A model generated the notes under the pieces. That model saw only the letters and a program-made list of their open reading frames with translations, searched no databases and was not told the origin of the DNA. 64,000 nt of DNA, from positions 49,281-113,280 of the forward strand of contig NZ_JAFFZS010000027.1 of the NCBI RefSeq assembly GCF_016921115.1, written 5' to 3'. This DNA comes from Streptomyces actuosus. GTDB taxonomy: Bacteria; Actinomycetota; Actinomycetes; Streptomycetales; Streptomycetaceae. Each line of letters opens with the position of its first letter. The first letter of the stretch is position 1. Both the position numbers and the translations under genes were made by a program. This document shows positions 8,580 through 19,311 of this stretch, piece by piece.

Positions 8580-11500
8580 GTGAACGGCACCGCTGCCCCC
8601 GGCGGACGGCTCCGGCTGGGGCGAGTCGGCGCGTCGTTGCTCCTGACGGTCCCGCTGCTCGCGGCGACGGCGGCCTCCGGACCCGGCGCCGCCGCCGGTC
8701 CCGAGGCGGCAGCCGCGCCCGCGACCCGGATCGTGTACGCGGGTACCGGCCACCGCAGTCTCGGCCGGGTCGTCACCACCACCTCCAGTGAGCCGCTGTT
8801 CGGGACGGGGCCGGCGCACTTCGACGTGCAGCCGTCGGCGCTGGGCGACACGACGGTGTTCGCGAGCCGCCGCGACGACCGGCGTCCTCAGGTCTACCTG
8901 CGGTCCGCCGACGGGTCGGTGCGCAAGCTGACCGACGGCCGCGACGCGGGACATCCCCGGCTGACCCCGGACCGATCGGCGGTGGTGTTCGACTCCGCGG
9001 AGCCGGGCGGCCCCGGCGGAGCGCGGCAGCGCGACCTGTGGCTGGTCCGCACCGACGGCACGGGGCTGACCCGGCTGACCGACACGCCGTCCGACGAGGA
9101 CAGCCCGACGGTGTCCCCGGACGGGCGGCGGCTGGCGTACGCCGGCAACGGCGAGTCGGCGGCCGGGTGGCAGATCTACGTGCGGCCCCTGGCCGGCGGC
9201 CCGGCGACCCGGCTCACCGGTGCACTCGGCGGCTCGGCGAGGGAGCCCGTGTGGAACCCGGTGGACGACCCGGCGCACCGCGACCTCGTCGCGTACACGT
9301 TCACAGCCGACGCGGCGGCGGGCCCACGGCTCCGGGTGACCGGCGGGGCCGCCGGGGACCGGCCACTGCTCGCGGGTGTGCAGGCGCAGTGGCGGACGCA
9401 CGGGGCAGCGTGGCTGCCCGACGGGGACGGGGTGCTGTTCCTCAGCCCGAACCGCACCTGCGACTGCGAGGGCGACTGGGACCATGTGTTCCGGGTGCCC
9501 GCGCATTCCGCGGACACCCCGCGGCTGGTGCTCAGCGAGGACCGGGCGGTCGGCTCGCCCACCTGGGTCGGCCCGCTGAACGGGGGCCACACCGTGGTGG
9601 AGCGCACCTCGGCGCCCGGACCGCACGTGGCGACCCTGCAGGACGCCCGGCTGGACGGCGCCGACCCGCGTGACCTCGGCCCGACCCTCCTCACGGAGGA
9701 CCCGGCGGCCGACACGGAGACGGACCCGGCGAAGGACCCTCTGTTCGACCCGTCGCCCGGACACGATCCGTGGACCGAGCGGCAGAGCTACACGCCGGAC
9801 GGCCGCCGCATCGTGGTCACGCGTTTCGAGGACGGCCCCGACGGACGTGTCGAGCGGATCTGGACGGTCGACGCCGACGGGTCCCGTCCGGCGCCGATGC
9901 CGCTGGCCGGGCGGGGCCCGAAGGACTGGGACACCGATCCCGCCTTCTCCCCGGACGGCAAGTACCTCGCCTTCACGCGGTCCTCGCCGGGCGGCGTGGG
10001 ATCCGCGGCCGGGCCCGGCCGGATCCTGATCGCCGACGTCGCCACCGGCAAGGTCGTCGACGAGATCGTCCCGCCGGCCGGACGGCAGGCGGACGGCGAC
10101 GCCCAGCCCACCTGGTCCTCCGACGGCACCACTCTGGCCTTCACCCGCACCGAGGTGATCGACTCGCACGGGGGCGACAAGCACGTCTGGACCGCACCGG
10201 TGAACGCCCTCGACCGGCAGCGCGACCTGAGCGCGGCCGTCTGCCCCGGAGCCTGCGCGGTCATCGACGACAGCCCGGCGTTCTCGCCGGACGGCCGCTC
10301 CCTCGCCTTCAACCGGAAGAACGGCGGCGGCCGGATCGACGAACGCAACGGCATCGTCCTCACCTCGCTCTCCGGGGACCGCTGCCGGGTCCTGCTGCCG
10401 GCGGCAGCCCGGGACACCGCCGACGCCTGCCACCGGGAACTGCCCGACACCGCGGCGACCGGCCCGCACCAGCCGCGCGACGCGGCCTGGACGCCGGACG
10501 GCGACGGCCTGGTCCTCAGCGCCCGTCCGGAGCAGGCCGCCAACTGCCCGGAGCGGCTGTACGTGCTGGACGTCGCGACCGGTCGGCTGTCCCCGCTCAC
10601 CGAGGCGATGCCGGGACGTCAGAAGGAGCCCGGCGTGCAGCAGTCGGTGGACCTGGCCGTGCACGCACCGGGCACGGTTCCCGCCATCACCGTGGGGACG
10701 GCCGCCGACATCCGCGTCGACGTCGTCAACCACGGCCCGGCCGCGTCGCCCGGCACCCGGCTGACCGTCGACCCGCCGGCCGGCGTCACCGTCACCGGGA
10801 TCCGCCGGCCGGGCGGCACCTGCGACGCGGCCGCGCTCCGGTGCGACCTCGGGGTGGTGCCCCCGGACACGACCGTGCCGGTGACCGTGACGGTGGACGG
10901 GCTCACCCCCGCCGACCACACGGTGGGCTGGTCGGTCACGGGCAGCGTCATCGACCCCGAGCCCACCGACAACAGCGCGGGCACCGTCGTCCCGGTGCGC
11001 AGGGCTACTCCGCCGCCCCCCACACCGACACCCGACCCGACGCCCGCCCCGCCGGCCCCGGAGCCACCCGCACCGCTCCCGGCACCCGAGGCCGGACCCG
11101 GGGTGCGGGTCTCCGCCCGCCCGAACCCCGGCTACGTCGGCGGCCGGGTCGTGGTGACGTACACCGTGCGCAACGGGCGCAACGCCCTCGCGACCGGTCT
11201 GCGGCTGCGCATCGGCCTGCCCGCCGGGATCCCGCACGACGCGCCGCCGCCGGACTGCGACGCCGCGTGGGTGTGCACGCTGCCCGACCTGGCGCCGGGC
11301 GCCGACACGGTCGTGCGGGTGGTGCTCACTCCCGACCGCGCGGTGACCGGCCGCGCCACCGGCGTCCTCACCACGACCGGGACGGACGCCGACCCCGGTG
11401 ACAACACGGCCCGGACCACGCTGCGGATCCTCCGACCGCGCATCGTCGCGGTGCCGCCGATCGGCAGGCCCGGCTTCGTCACCTCCGTGCGCGGCAGGGA

Positions 11501-11735
11501 CTTCCCGCCGGGGGTGCCGGTGCGGTTCACCTGGAAGCCGGGCATCACCACCGCCGCCGCGCCGACCGTGCCGAAGCCGGACGGCACCTTCATCGGGCAG
11601 TTGCTCATCCTCGCCAAGGACCGGACCGGGCCACGCACCATCACCGCGCGCGGTCCCGGATTCGCCCCGGTCCGGACGGACTTCCTGGTGGTGAACGGCA
11701 GTGTGCAGCCGCCCGACGAGGTGACCCGCCGGTGA
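8580..11735 (+). CDS. secreted PD40/WD40-like beta-propeller protein with DUF11-type domains
   Basis: 1051 residues from a GTG preceded by GAGGTGG. A signal peptide covers about residues 1-45 (Arg-rich start, then ASLLLTVPLLAATAAS). Residues 50-690 contain repeated PD40/TolB-type blades with SPDGRRLAYAG, SPDGKYLAFTR and SPDGRSLAF. After that come two Ig-like DUF11/CARDB domains (for example VDVVNHGPAASPGTRLTVD) separated by a Pro/Thr-rich linker near residue 815. A final domain resembles an IPT/TIG fold (GFVTSVRGRDFPPGVPV). The stop overlaps the next start (GTGA), so it is translationally coupled to the DUF4255 gene. Such proteins recur in Streptomyces CIS loci; an extracellular binding role is inferred and no enzyme motif is visible. 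Confidence 0.8.
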   Translation: MNGTAAPGGRLRLGRVGASLLLTVPLLAATAASGPGAAAGPEAAAAPATRIVYAGTGHRSLGRVVTTTSSEPLFGTGPAHFDVQPSALGDTTVFASRRDDRRPQVYLRSADGSVRKLTDGRDAGHPRLTPDRSAVVFDSAEPGGPGGARQRDLWLVRTDGTGLTRLTDTPSDEDSPTVSPDGRRLAYAGNGESAAGWQIYVRPLAGGPATRLTGALGGSAREPVWNPVDDPAHRDLVAYTFTADAAAGPRLRVTGGAAGDRPLLAGVQAQWRTHGAAWLPDGDGVLFLSPNRTCDCEGDWDHVFRVPAHSADTPRLVLSEDRAVGSPTWVGPLNGGHTVVERTSAPGPHVATLQDARLDGADPRDLGPTLLTEDPAADTETDPAKDPLFDPSPGHDPWTERQSYTPDGRRIVVTRFEDGPDGRVERIWTVDADGSRPAPMPLAGRGPKDWDTDPAFSPDGKYLAFTRSSPGGVGSAAGPGRILIADVATGKVVDEIVPPAGRQADGDAQPTWSSDGTTLAFTRTEVIDSHGGDKHVWTAPVNALDRQRDLSAAVCPGACAVIDDSPAFSPDGRSLAFNRKNGGGRIDERNGIVLTSLSGDRCRVLLPAAARDTADACHRELPDTAATGPHQPRDAAWTPDGDGLVLSARPEQAANCPERLYVLDVATGRLSPLTEAMPGRQKEPGVQQSVDLAVHAPGTVPAITVGTAADIRVDVVNHGPAASPGTRLTVDPPAGVTVTGIRRPGGTCDAAALRCDLGVVPPDTTVPVTVTVDGLTPADHTVGWSVTGSVIDPEPTDNSAGTVVPVRRATPPPPTPTPDPTPAPPAPEPPAPLPAPEAGPGVRVSARPNPGYVGGRVVVTYTVRNGRNALATGLRLRIGLPAGIPHDAPPPDCDAAWVCTLPDLAPGADTVVRVVLTPDRAVTGRATGVLTTTGTDADPGDNTARTTLRILRPRIVAVPPIGRPGFVTSVRGRDFPPGVPVRFTWKPGITTAAAPTVPKPDGTFIGQLLILAKDRTGPRTITARGPGFAPVRTDFLVVNGSVQPPDEVTRR

Positions 11736-12436
11736 TCCACGAGGTCGACGAGGCGCTGCGCGGTCTGCTCGACGAGTCCGGGCTCGCGGCCTCCGGTGTC
11801 GAGGTCGTCTTCGACGCGCCGACGCGCGACTGGGCGGCCCGCCGCAACGCGCCCACGGTGTGCGTGTTCCTGTACGACATCCGGGAGGACGTGTCCCGGC
11901 GCGGCAGCGGCGCCGGCGAGGTGCACGACCCGGACGGGCACCTGGTGGCGCGCCGCGGCCCGCCCCGCTGGTTCGAGCTGACGTACCTGATCACGGCGTG
12001 GGCGAACCGCCCGCAGGACGAGCACCGGCTGCTCTCGCAGGTCCTGGCGTGCCTGGTGGCCGTCGACGCGCTGCCGGACCGGCTGCTGTCGGGCACCCTC
12101 GCCGCACTCGGCCTGACCGTGGACCTCGACACCGCCGGGGCCGGACTCGCCGCGCCGGCCGCCGCCGACGTGTGGTCGGCGCTCGGCGGTGAGCTGAGGG
12201 CGTCGCTCGGTGTGCGGGTGCGCGCTCCGCTCGCCGCGGTGGCCAGGCCCACCGCGCCGCCGGTGACCGAGGGGCTCGTGGTGCGCTCCGGCGCCCGGCA
12301 GGAGGACGGCGGTGGGGTGCCCTGGCACCGGCTCCGGTACGAGGAGGTGGGCGACCCGGGCCCGGACGGGTTCTCCGGCCGGCGCGCGCGACCCGCCGCG
12401 CCCGTCCGCCGCCGTCGCGGGGGCAGGCAGCCGTGA
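11732..12436 (+). CDS. DUF4255 (Pvc16/Afp16-like) tube terminator protein
   Basis: 234 residues with the DUF4255 signature at the N-terminus (IHEVDEALRGLL, NAPTVCVFLYDIREDV, then RWFELTYLITAWA). In Pvc/Afp particles and type VI-like systems this family caps the distal end of the sheath-tube. The start GTG overlaps the preceding stop and its own stop overlaps the AAA ATPase start, so the three genes form a tight operon. The C-terminus after about residue 185 is a basic, disordered tail. Family assignment is firm; the exact position in the particle is by analogy. Confidence 0.88.
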   Translation: MIHEVDEALRGLLDESGLAASGVEVVFDAPTRDWAARRNAPTVCVFLYDIREDVSRRGSGAGEVHDPDGHLVARRGPPRWFELTYLITAWANRPQDEHRLLSQVLACLVAVDALPDRLLSGTLAALGLTVDLDTAGAGLAAPAAADVWSALGGELRASLGVRVRAPLAAVARPTAPPVTEGLVVRSGARQEDGGGVPWHRLRYEEVGDPGPDGFSGRRARPAAPVRRRRGGRQP

Positions 12437-14511
12437 CGTACACCGACGGGCGCGCCGACGTGGCCGCCGATCACCTGTGGGCGCGGTTGCGGCTGGTCGA
12501 GGACCGGGTGCGGCACGCGGTCGCGGCACGCCGCGCGGTCGATCCCGACCCCGACGACCTTTACCGGGGCCAGTACCTCTCCCCCGGCGAGGTGGAGCGG
12601 ATCCTCGACGGGCCGGGCGGCCTGGACGTGCCGGGGCACCGGCCGCAGCCGGCGCCGCCGGAGACCGTGCTCGGCACGCTCGCCGTGCGGTTCGGGCTGG
12701 CGCCCCTGGACACGGATCTCCTCCTGGTCGCCGTGGCCCCCGACCTGGATCCCCGGTTCGAGCGGCTCTACGGCTACCTCAACGACGATCTGACGCGCCG
12801 TCGGCCCACGGTCGCCCTGGCCCTGGAGTTGTGCGGGCTCGCGGCGGCCTCGGCCGCACGGTTCCGCCTGTCGACGGCGGCGCCCCTGAGGGCGGGCGGT
12901 CTGGTGGAGCTCGCGGAGCCGGACCGCCCGCTGCTGTCGCGGGTGCTGGCGGTCCCCGACCGGGTCACCGCACACCTGCTGGGCGGCACGGAGCCCGACA
13001 CCCGCCTCGCCGGCGTGCTCGGCGAGGCCGTCGACGACCCGACGGCCGAGGCGGAGGACGTGCGCCGGGCGGCCTCGGCGGCCGGGACCGGATCGGGCCT
13101 GGTGCACCTGCTCGACCGGGGCGGGGACGCGCCGGGACTCGCCGCCGCCGCGGTGCGCGCGACCGGTCTGCGCCCGCTGGTCCTCGACCCGGCGGCCCTC
13201 GCCCGGCGCTCCGAGGACCTGCCGGCGCTGGCCCGGGTGGCGGCGCTGGAGGCCCGGCTGAGCGGGGCGGGGGTCGTCCTCGGCCCGCTGGAGGCGCTCT
13301 CCCCTCAGGCCTCCGAACGATCCTGGCGCATCAGGGAGTTGAGCACGGCTCTGCGCGGCACCCCCCTGTTCGCGTACGGTGCGGACGGCTGGGATCCGGC
13401 GTGGGCGGCCGACAGCCCGGTCGTCGTCCCGGTGGCCCCGCCCGCCCCGGCGCGGCAGACCGCCCGCTGGCGGCACGCCCTCGCCCTGACCGGTGCCGCA
13501 GGCGCCGCGGACGGTGCGGTGGACACGCTCGCCCGGGCGGTCGCCGCCCACCGCCTCGACGGCGCGCAGGTGCGCCGGGCCGCCGCCGCTGCCGTGCGGG
13601 GTGCCGCGCTGGCCGGCCGGCCGGTCTCCGCCGGCGACCTGCGGTCGGCGGTACGGGCGCAGAACGGCGCGGGGCTGGCCCGGCTGGCCCGCAGGGTGGA
13701 ACCGGCTGTCGGCTGGGACGACCTGGTGCTGCCCGCGCCGACCCACCGGGCGCTGCGGGAGCTCGCCGTGCGCGCCCGCCACCGCGAGCAGGTGCTCGGG
13801 CAGTGGCGGATGCGGCCTGGCGGCGGACGGGGCCGTGGAGTGATCGCCCTGTTCGCCGGGGAGTCGGGCACCGGCAAGACCATGTCCGCGGAGGTGGTCG
13901 CGGCGGACCTCGGCATGGACCTGTACGTGGTGGACCTGTCCACGGTCGTCGACAAGTACGTCGGGGAGACCGAGAAGAACCTGGAGCGGATCTTCACCGA
14001 GGCGTCCGCGGTCAACGCGGTCCTGCTCTTCGACGAGGCCGACGCCGTCTTCGGGAAGCGTTCGGAGGTCAGGGACGCGCACGACCGGCACGCCAACATC
14101 GAGTCGGCCTACCTGCTGCAGCGCATGGAGTCGTTCGACGGGATCGCCGTGCTGACCACCAATCTCCGGGCCAACCTGGACGAGGCGTTCACCCGGCGGC
14201 TCGACGTGGTGGCGGAGTTCCCGGTACCCGACGCCGGCCGGCGGCTGGCCCTGTGGGAGCGGTGCCTGGGGGATCGGCTGCCCCGCGGTGAGGACCTGGA
14301 CCTCCGCTTCTGCGCGGACCGCTTCGAACTGGCGGGCGGCTCCATCCGGGCCTGTGCGGTGACCGCCGCGTATCTCGCGGCCGAGTCCGATGTGCCCCTC
14401 ACCATGCGGCAGTTGGTGACGGCGGTGGCCCAGGAGTACCGCAAGCTCGGACGGCTGGTCCTGGAGAGCGAGTTCGGGCAGTGGACGCGGGACGTGCGGG
14501 CACAGGGGTGA
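12433..14511 (+). CDS. AAA+ ATPase of the contractile injection system (Afp15-like)
   Basis: 692 residues. The C-terminal half is a classical AAA+ module with Walker A GESGTGKT near residue 477, Walker B LLFDEADAVFG near 532, and a sensor/arginine-finger region (AVLTTNLRANLDEAFTRRLD). The N-terminal 400 residues are an alpha-helical, Ala-rich region typical of eCIS ATPases. In Afp/Pvc loci this protein is needed for particle assembly but is not in the particle. It starts at a GTG overlapping the previous stop. A hairpin follows the gene, and the next gene converges on it. Confidence 0.92.
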   Translation: MTYTDGRADVAADHLWARLRLVEDRVRHAVAARRAVDPDPDDLYRGQYLSPGEVERILDGPGGLDVPGHRPQPAPPETVLGTLAVRFGLAPLDTDLLLVAVAPDLDPRFERLYGYLNDDLTRRRPTVALALELCGLAAASAARFRLSTAAPLRAGGLVELAEPDRPLLSRVLAVPDRVTAHLLGGTEPDTRLAGVLGEAVDDPTAEAEDVRRAASAAGTGSGLVHLLDRGGDAPGLAAAAVRATGLRPLVLDPAALARRSEDLPALARVAALEARLSGAGVVLGPLEALSPQASERSWRIRELSTALRGTPLFAYGADGWDPAWAADSPVVVPVAPPAPARQTARWRHALALTGAAGAADGAVDTLARAVAAHRLDGAQVRRAAAAAVRGAALAGRPVSAGDLRSAVRAQNGAGLARLARRVEPAVGWDDLVLPAPTHRALRELAVRARHREQVLGQWRMRPGGGRGRGVIALFAGESGTGKTMSAEVVAADLGMDLYVVDLSTVVDKYVGETEKNLERIFTEASAVNAVLLFDEADAVFGKRSEVRDAHDRHANIESAYLLQRMESFDGIAVLTTNLRANLDEAFTRRLDVVAEFPVPDAGRRLALWERCLGDRLPRGEDLDLRFCADRFELAGGSIRACAVTAAYLAAESDVPLTMRQLVTAVAQEYRKLGRLVLESEFGQWTRDVRAQG

Positions 14512-14533
14512 CGGAGCCGGGCCGCCGCGGCCT

Positions 14534-14555
14534 GGGCCGGGTGGGTGACCGGCCC
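14534..14555. terminator. hairpin between convergent genes
   Basis: GGGCCGG and CCGGCCC pair around GTGGGTGA. It lies in the 60-bp gap between the ATPase gene and the convergent DUF4157 gene and could end both transcripts; no T-run follows. Confidence 0.55.
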
Positions 14556-14571
14556 GGAAGCGGTCGCGGCC

Positions 14572-17355
14572 TCAGACGTCCTCCTTGAACTTCTCCATGC
14601 GGCGGCGCATGGTGCGCGGGGTGATGTGCAGGAAGGCGCCGAGGGACGTGGCGTTGTACTGACCGGCCATCGTGCGCAGCACCGTCTCCATCGCCGGCCC
14701 GAACGCGGGGGTGTCGCCCGGGTTGTCGGCGCCGTCCTCGACGGCCTGCCACCATGTGCGGAACTGCGAGGACATGGCGGCGCGCAGCAGGTCCCTGCCG
14801 GCGTCGTCCAGCGGGCGGCCGAGGGTGCGGGTCGCCCCCTTGCCGCTCTTGGGCGCGGCGGCCGAGGAGGACGCCTCGCTGTCGTCCCGCCGCGGCTTCT
14901 TGTGGCTGCCGGTGCGGCGCTTCACGGTCTCCGTGAGGCGGTTGGGGGCGACGCCGAGGTGGCCGGAGATGCTGTTCATCGAGATGTCGCGCTCGTCGAC
15001 CAGCCTGCTGATCGCCTCCAGCAGGGCCTGCGGATAGTTCAGGGCGGCGTTGCCCTTCCCGCCGTCCTTGCCCTTGCGTTCCTCCAGGGCCTTCTTGAAG
15101 TCGGCGCCCATGGCGTCGTCGAGCATCCTGATCGCCTCCGGGTCGTCCCTGATGTGGGTCTTCCGGGGGCGCTTCAGCTTGTTCCGGACGGCTTCCGACT
15201 CGGAGTCCGCGCTCGCCACGCCCCTGACGCCGCTCAGGTCCAGGCCGGCGAACGAACGGGTCAGCGAACCGTCGCTCCCCTCGACGACATCGGTGTCGGA
15301 GGGGGTCTCATGACCGCCGGTGCCGTGGTCGGCATGGCTGTACGTGACCTTGCCGTCCTTGGTGCGCTGCTTGGCCGCGACCCGTGTCTGCCGGCCGCCG
15401 CGCGAGCCCGTCTCCGCCCCGGCGGGGACGCGTTCCCCCGCGAAGGCGGAGATGCGGGTGCCGTCCTGGGCCTTGGTGACGATCTGCTCGGACATCCAGT
15501 TGCCCCCGCCCTGCCCGCCGGGCGGCCGGGCGACGTGGGGCAGGTGCTCCACGATGGTGCCGGCCGACTCCTGGAAGAACGAGCCGAAGTCCTGGTTGAA
15601 GCTCAGGGGGAAGCCTTGCCGGCGGTAGTGCTCGAGCATCGCCCAGCACGTCTTGCAGGGGCGCTTCATGCCGCGGACCACGATCCGCTCGCCGAGGTGC
15701 TCCTCCGCGAGCCCGGCCGTCTCCAGGGCGAGCATCAGCTTCTGCTCGGCGTGCATCGACCGGGTGCCGTCCGGGTTCTGACCCGGTCCGGTGGAGTGCT
15801 TGAGCAGGATCACGGCGCCCTTGTGGTCGTCCGAGGTGAGCATCTCCTGCAGCCGGGCCAGTTGCCCGGGATCCGTGGGCTGCGCCTCCATCTGGACGAC
15901 AGGGCCCCTGCGGCGCATCGCCTCCGCGGTCTCGCTGGCCCGCTGCCCCTGGTAGACCTGCTGGATCTTCAGTCTGGCCCGCCGGTTGGTGCCGACGGCG
16001 TCGTCCGCGTCCCGGGTCGGCCGGCCGGCGCGCAGCGCCCGTTCCGGCGGTTCCGCGTTCATCAGGTGGGACAGGTCGGGCGCGGGTGCGTCCTGCGGGG
16101 CGGCCTCGGACTGGGCCCGGAGGTACTCCATCAGCAGGGTCACGGAGCGGTTCCGGTTGGTGGCGAACACCAGCCGTCCGTTGATCAGCATGCCCTGCAC
16201 CTCGGACTCCCTGGGCGGGCCCTTCTTCTTGGGCGCCGCGCCGCCCCGGGCCTTCTTCCCCTTCCCCGGCGCCGGCCCCGGGGCGCTCGTCGCCCGCTGG
16301 GCGGCCGCGGACGAGGACTCGGCCATGGCGGTGTCGCCGTCGGCGTCGACGGCGGGCGTCCCACCCTGCGCGTTCTGCTGGGCCACGTCGTGCAGGTAGC
16401 GGATGCAGTTGAACAGCCGGATGCAGATGTGCCGGAGCGTCTGCTCGGCCCGTTCACCGCTCTGGTCGCGCGGGAACCTGACCACGGCCTGCTGTGTGGA
16501 GCGTCCCTCCTGCAGGAGCGTGGGGTCGCAGGTGCAGGCGCGTACGTCCTGGACGAGCTGCCGCAGCGTCTCGTCGCCCGCCATGGCCTCGGCGATGTCG
16601 GACTCGTCGTCGCCGAGATACTCGTCCTCCTCGTCGCCGGAGGCACGCTGCACCGGCGCCGCCCTCGGCGCGGAGGGCGCCGTCGCCGCCGGCGGCCGCG
16701 CGGTGCCCGGATCCGCCACGCGCAGGACCGGCACCGGGCCGCGCATCACCTGCCGTGCCTGCTGCTCCGCGGCCACCTCCCAGCGGTCGCCGGGGTCGGA
16801 GACGGCCAGGCCGCGCTCGTCGGCCGTGCCGCCGACCGGGCCCTGCCGCTGCTGCAGGTAGTGGCTCAACTCGTGGGCCAGGGTGAGCCTGTCTCCACCT
16901 CCGGGGCCCACGACCACGTGCCGTCCGGACGTGAAGGCGCGAGCGTCCACCTCCTCGGCGGAGCTGCGGGCCAGCCGCCCGGTGTGCAGCCGTACGCCGG
17001 AGAAGTCGGCGCCGCCGAACCGGGCCTCCATCTCCGTGCGCACCCCGTCGTCGAGCGGTCTGCCCGGCGTGCGCAGCACCTCGTGGACCAGGGAGGAGCG
17101 CTGCACCGGTGCGGCGTCGTGCCCGCATCCGGGCGCGTGCTCGTGCACGTTCCCGTCGTCCCGCCGGTTCCGTGCCCGCTGGACCATCCGGGTCACGGCG
17201 GCGTTGCCGGCCGTCGGTTGGAGCGCGGCGGCCTGTGCCGGGCTCAGGGGCGCCCCGGGCACCGGCCGGGGCCGTTCGGACGCCCGGCGCCGCACCGGCT
17301 CAGGCCGCCCGGCCGGGCCCTGCGGCCGCGTGCGGTCGGCTGCGGATTCACGCAA
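14572..17355 (-). CDS. candidate CIS effector: DUF4157 domain, deaminase-like centre, two HTH-ended repeats
   Basis: 927 residues. The start is chosen at TTG because AGGAGG lies seven bases upstream and the protein then opens in the usual style of this family (LSPAQAAALQPTAGNAAVTRMV near residue 40). Residues 85-170 are a DUF4157/eCIS core domain: RFGGADFSGVRLHTG, then LAHELSHYLQQ carrying an HExxH-like metal site. Residues 400-650 contain a zinc-deaminase signature, H535-A-E537 in MHAEQKLMLAL and P566-C567-K-T-C570. The C-terminal third holds two copies of a domain of about 75 residues, each ending in an HTH-like segment (SISGHLGVAPNRLTETVKRR and SLGAFLHITPRTMRRRMEKF). DUF4157 marks cargo of eCIS particles, so this is the likely payload. 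The target (DNA, RNA or nucleotide) is unknown and no immunity gene is evident. Confidence 0.82.
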   Translation of the reverse strand: MRESAADRTRPQGPAGRPEPVRRRASERPRPVPGAPLSPAQAAALQPTAGNAAVTRMVQRARNRRDDGNVHEHAPGCGHDAAPVQRSSLVHEVLRTPGRPLDDGVRTEMEARFGGADFSGVRLHTGRLARSSAEEVDARAFTSGRHVVVGPGGGDRLTLAHELSHYLQQRQGPVGGTADERGLAVSDPGDRWEVAAEQQARQVMRGPVPVLRVADPGTARPPAATAPSAPRAAPVQRASGDEEDEYLGDDESDIAEAMAGDETLRQLVQDVRACTCDPTLLQEGRSTQQAVVRFPRDQSGERAEQTLRHICIRLFNCIRYLHDVAQQNAQGGTPAVDADGDTAMAESSSAAAQRATSAPGPAPGKGKKARGGAAPKKKGPPRESEVQGMLINGRLVFATNRNRSVTLLMEYLRAQSEAAPQDAPAPDLSHLMNAEPPERALRAGRPTRDADDAVGTNRRARLKIQQVYQGQRASETAEAMRRRGPVVQMEAQPTDPGQLARLQEMLTSDDHKGAVILLKHSTGPGQNPDGTRSMHAEQKLMLALETAGLAEEHLGERIVVRGMKRPCKTCWAMLEHYRRQGFPLSFNQDFGSFFQESAGTIVEHLPHVARPPGGQGGGNWMSEQIVTKAQDGTRISAFAGERVPAGAETGSRGGRQTRVAAKQRTKDGKVTYSHADHGTGGHETPSDTDVVEGSDGSLTRSFAGLDLSGVRGVASADSESEAVRNKLKRPRKTHIRDDPEAIRMLDDAMGADFKKALEERKGKDGGKGNAALNYPQALLEAISRLVDERDISMNSISGHLGVAPNRLTETVKRRTGSHKKPRRDDSEASSSAAAPKSGKGATRTLGRPLDDAGRDLLRAAMSSQFRTWWQAVEDGADNPGDTPAFGPAMETVLRTMAGQYNATSLGAFLHITPRTMRRRMEKFKEDV

Positions 17356-17725
17356 GGGGCGGCCTCCTGGTCCCGAAGACGTCGCACCGTCCGGGGCGAG
17401 CGGGCACCGGGACGGTCTCCCACACGGTCCCGGTTCCCCGGCCCGCCTTCCAGGGCGCCGGGCACCGTCCCGGGGGCGGCGCGGCTGCCCGATGGGGAAC
17501 CCGGGCTGCCTCACGGCCCGGCGCCGCCTGCCCGGCCGGCCGCCCCGTACGCCACTCCGGTCACAGCGTGGTAGGCGGAGCGGGCGGCGTCCCACGTGCC
17601 GGGAGGGCGTCCCAAAAGGCAGCGCGGCTGCCCCCGGCCAGGTCCCCTCGCCCCTGGCGCCGCGCCGGAACGGCCTCGGAGACTCGGCATCGACGCAGGT
17701 GACCATGGGACACGAAGGAGCACGC
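17356..17725. promoter_or_regulatory. divergent regulatory region between effector and sheath genes
   Basis: 370 bp without a gene, upstream of both the effector candidate (leftward) and the structural operon (rightward), so it should hold both promoters. The segment GCGCGGCTGCCC occurs twice (near 17478 and 17620). No clear -10/-35 pair could be assigned. Confidence 0.5.
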
Positions 17726-19276
<1,551 letters not shown>

Positions 19277-19311
19277 CCCGCGGGTCGGTCCAGGGAAGGT
19301 GACAGTCAGTC

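Noticed and set aside
8094..11237. Minus-strand frame of 1047 codons opposite the LuxR and beta-propeller genes
   Set aside because: Composition is Arg/Gly/Pro-rich without motifs, and the plus-strand genes have clear HTH and PD40 motifs.
14545..17574. Plus-strand frame of about 1000 codons opposite the effector candidate
   Set aside because: No recognisable domain; the minus strand has DUF4157, deaminase and HTH motifs.
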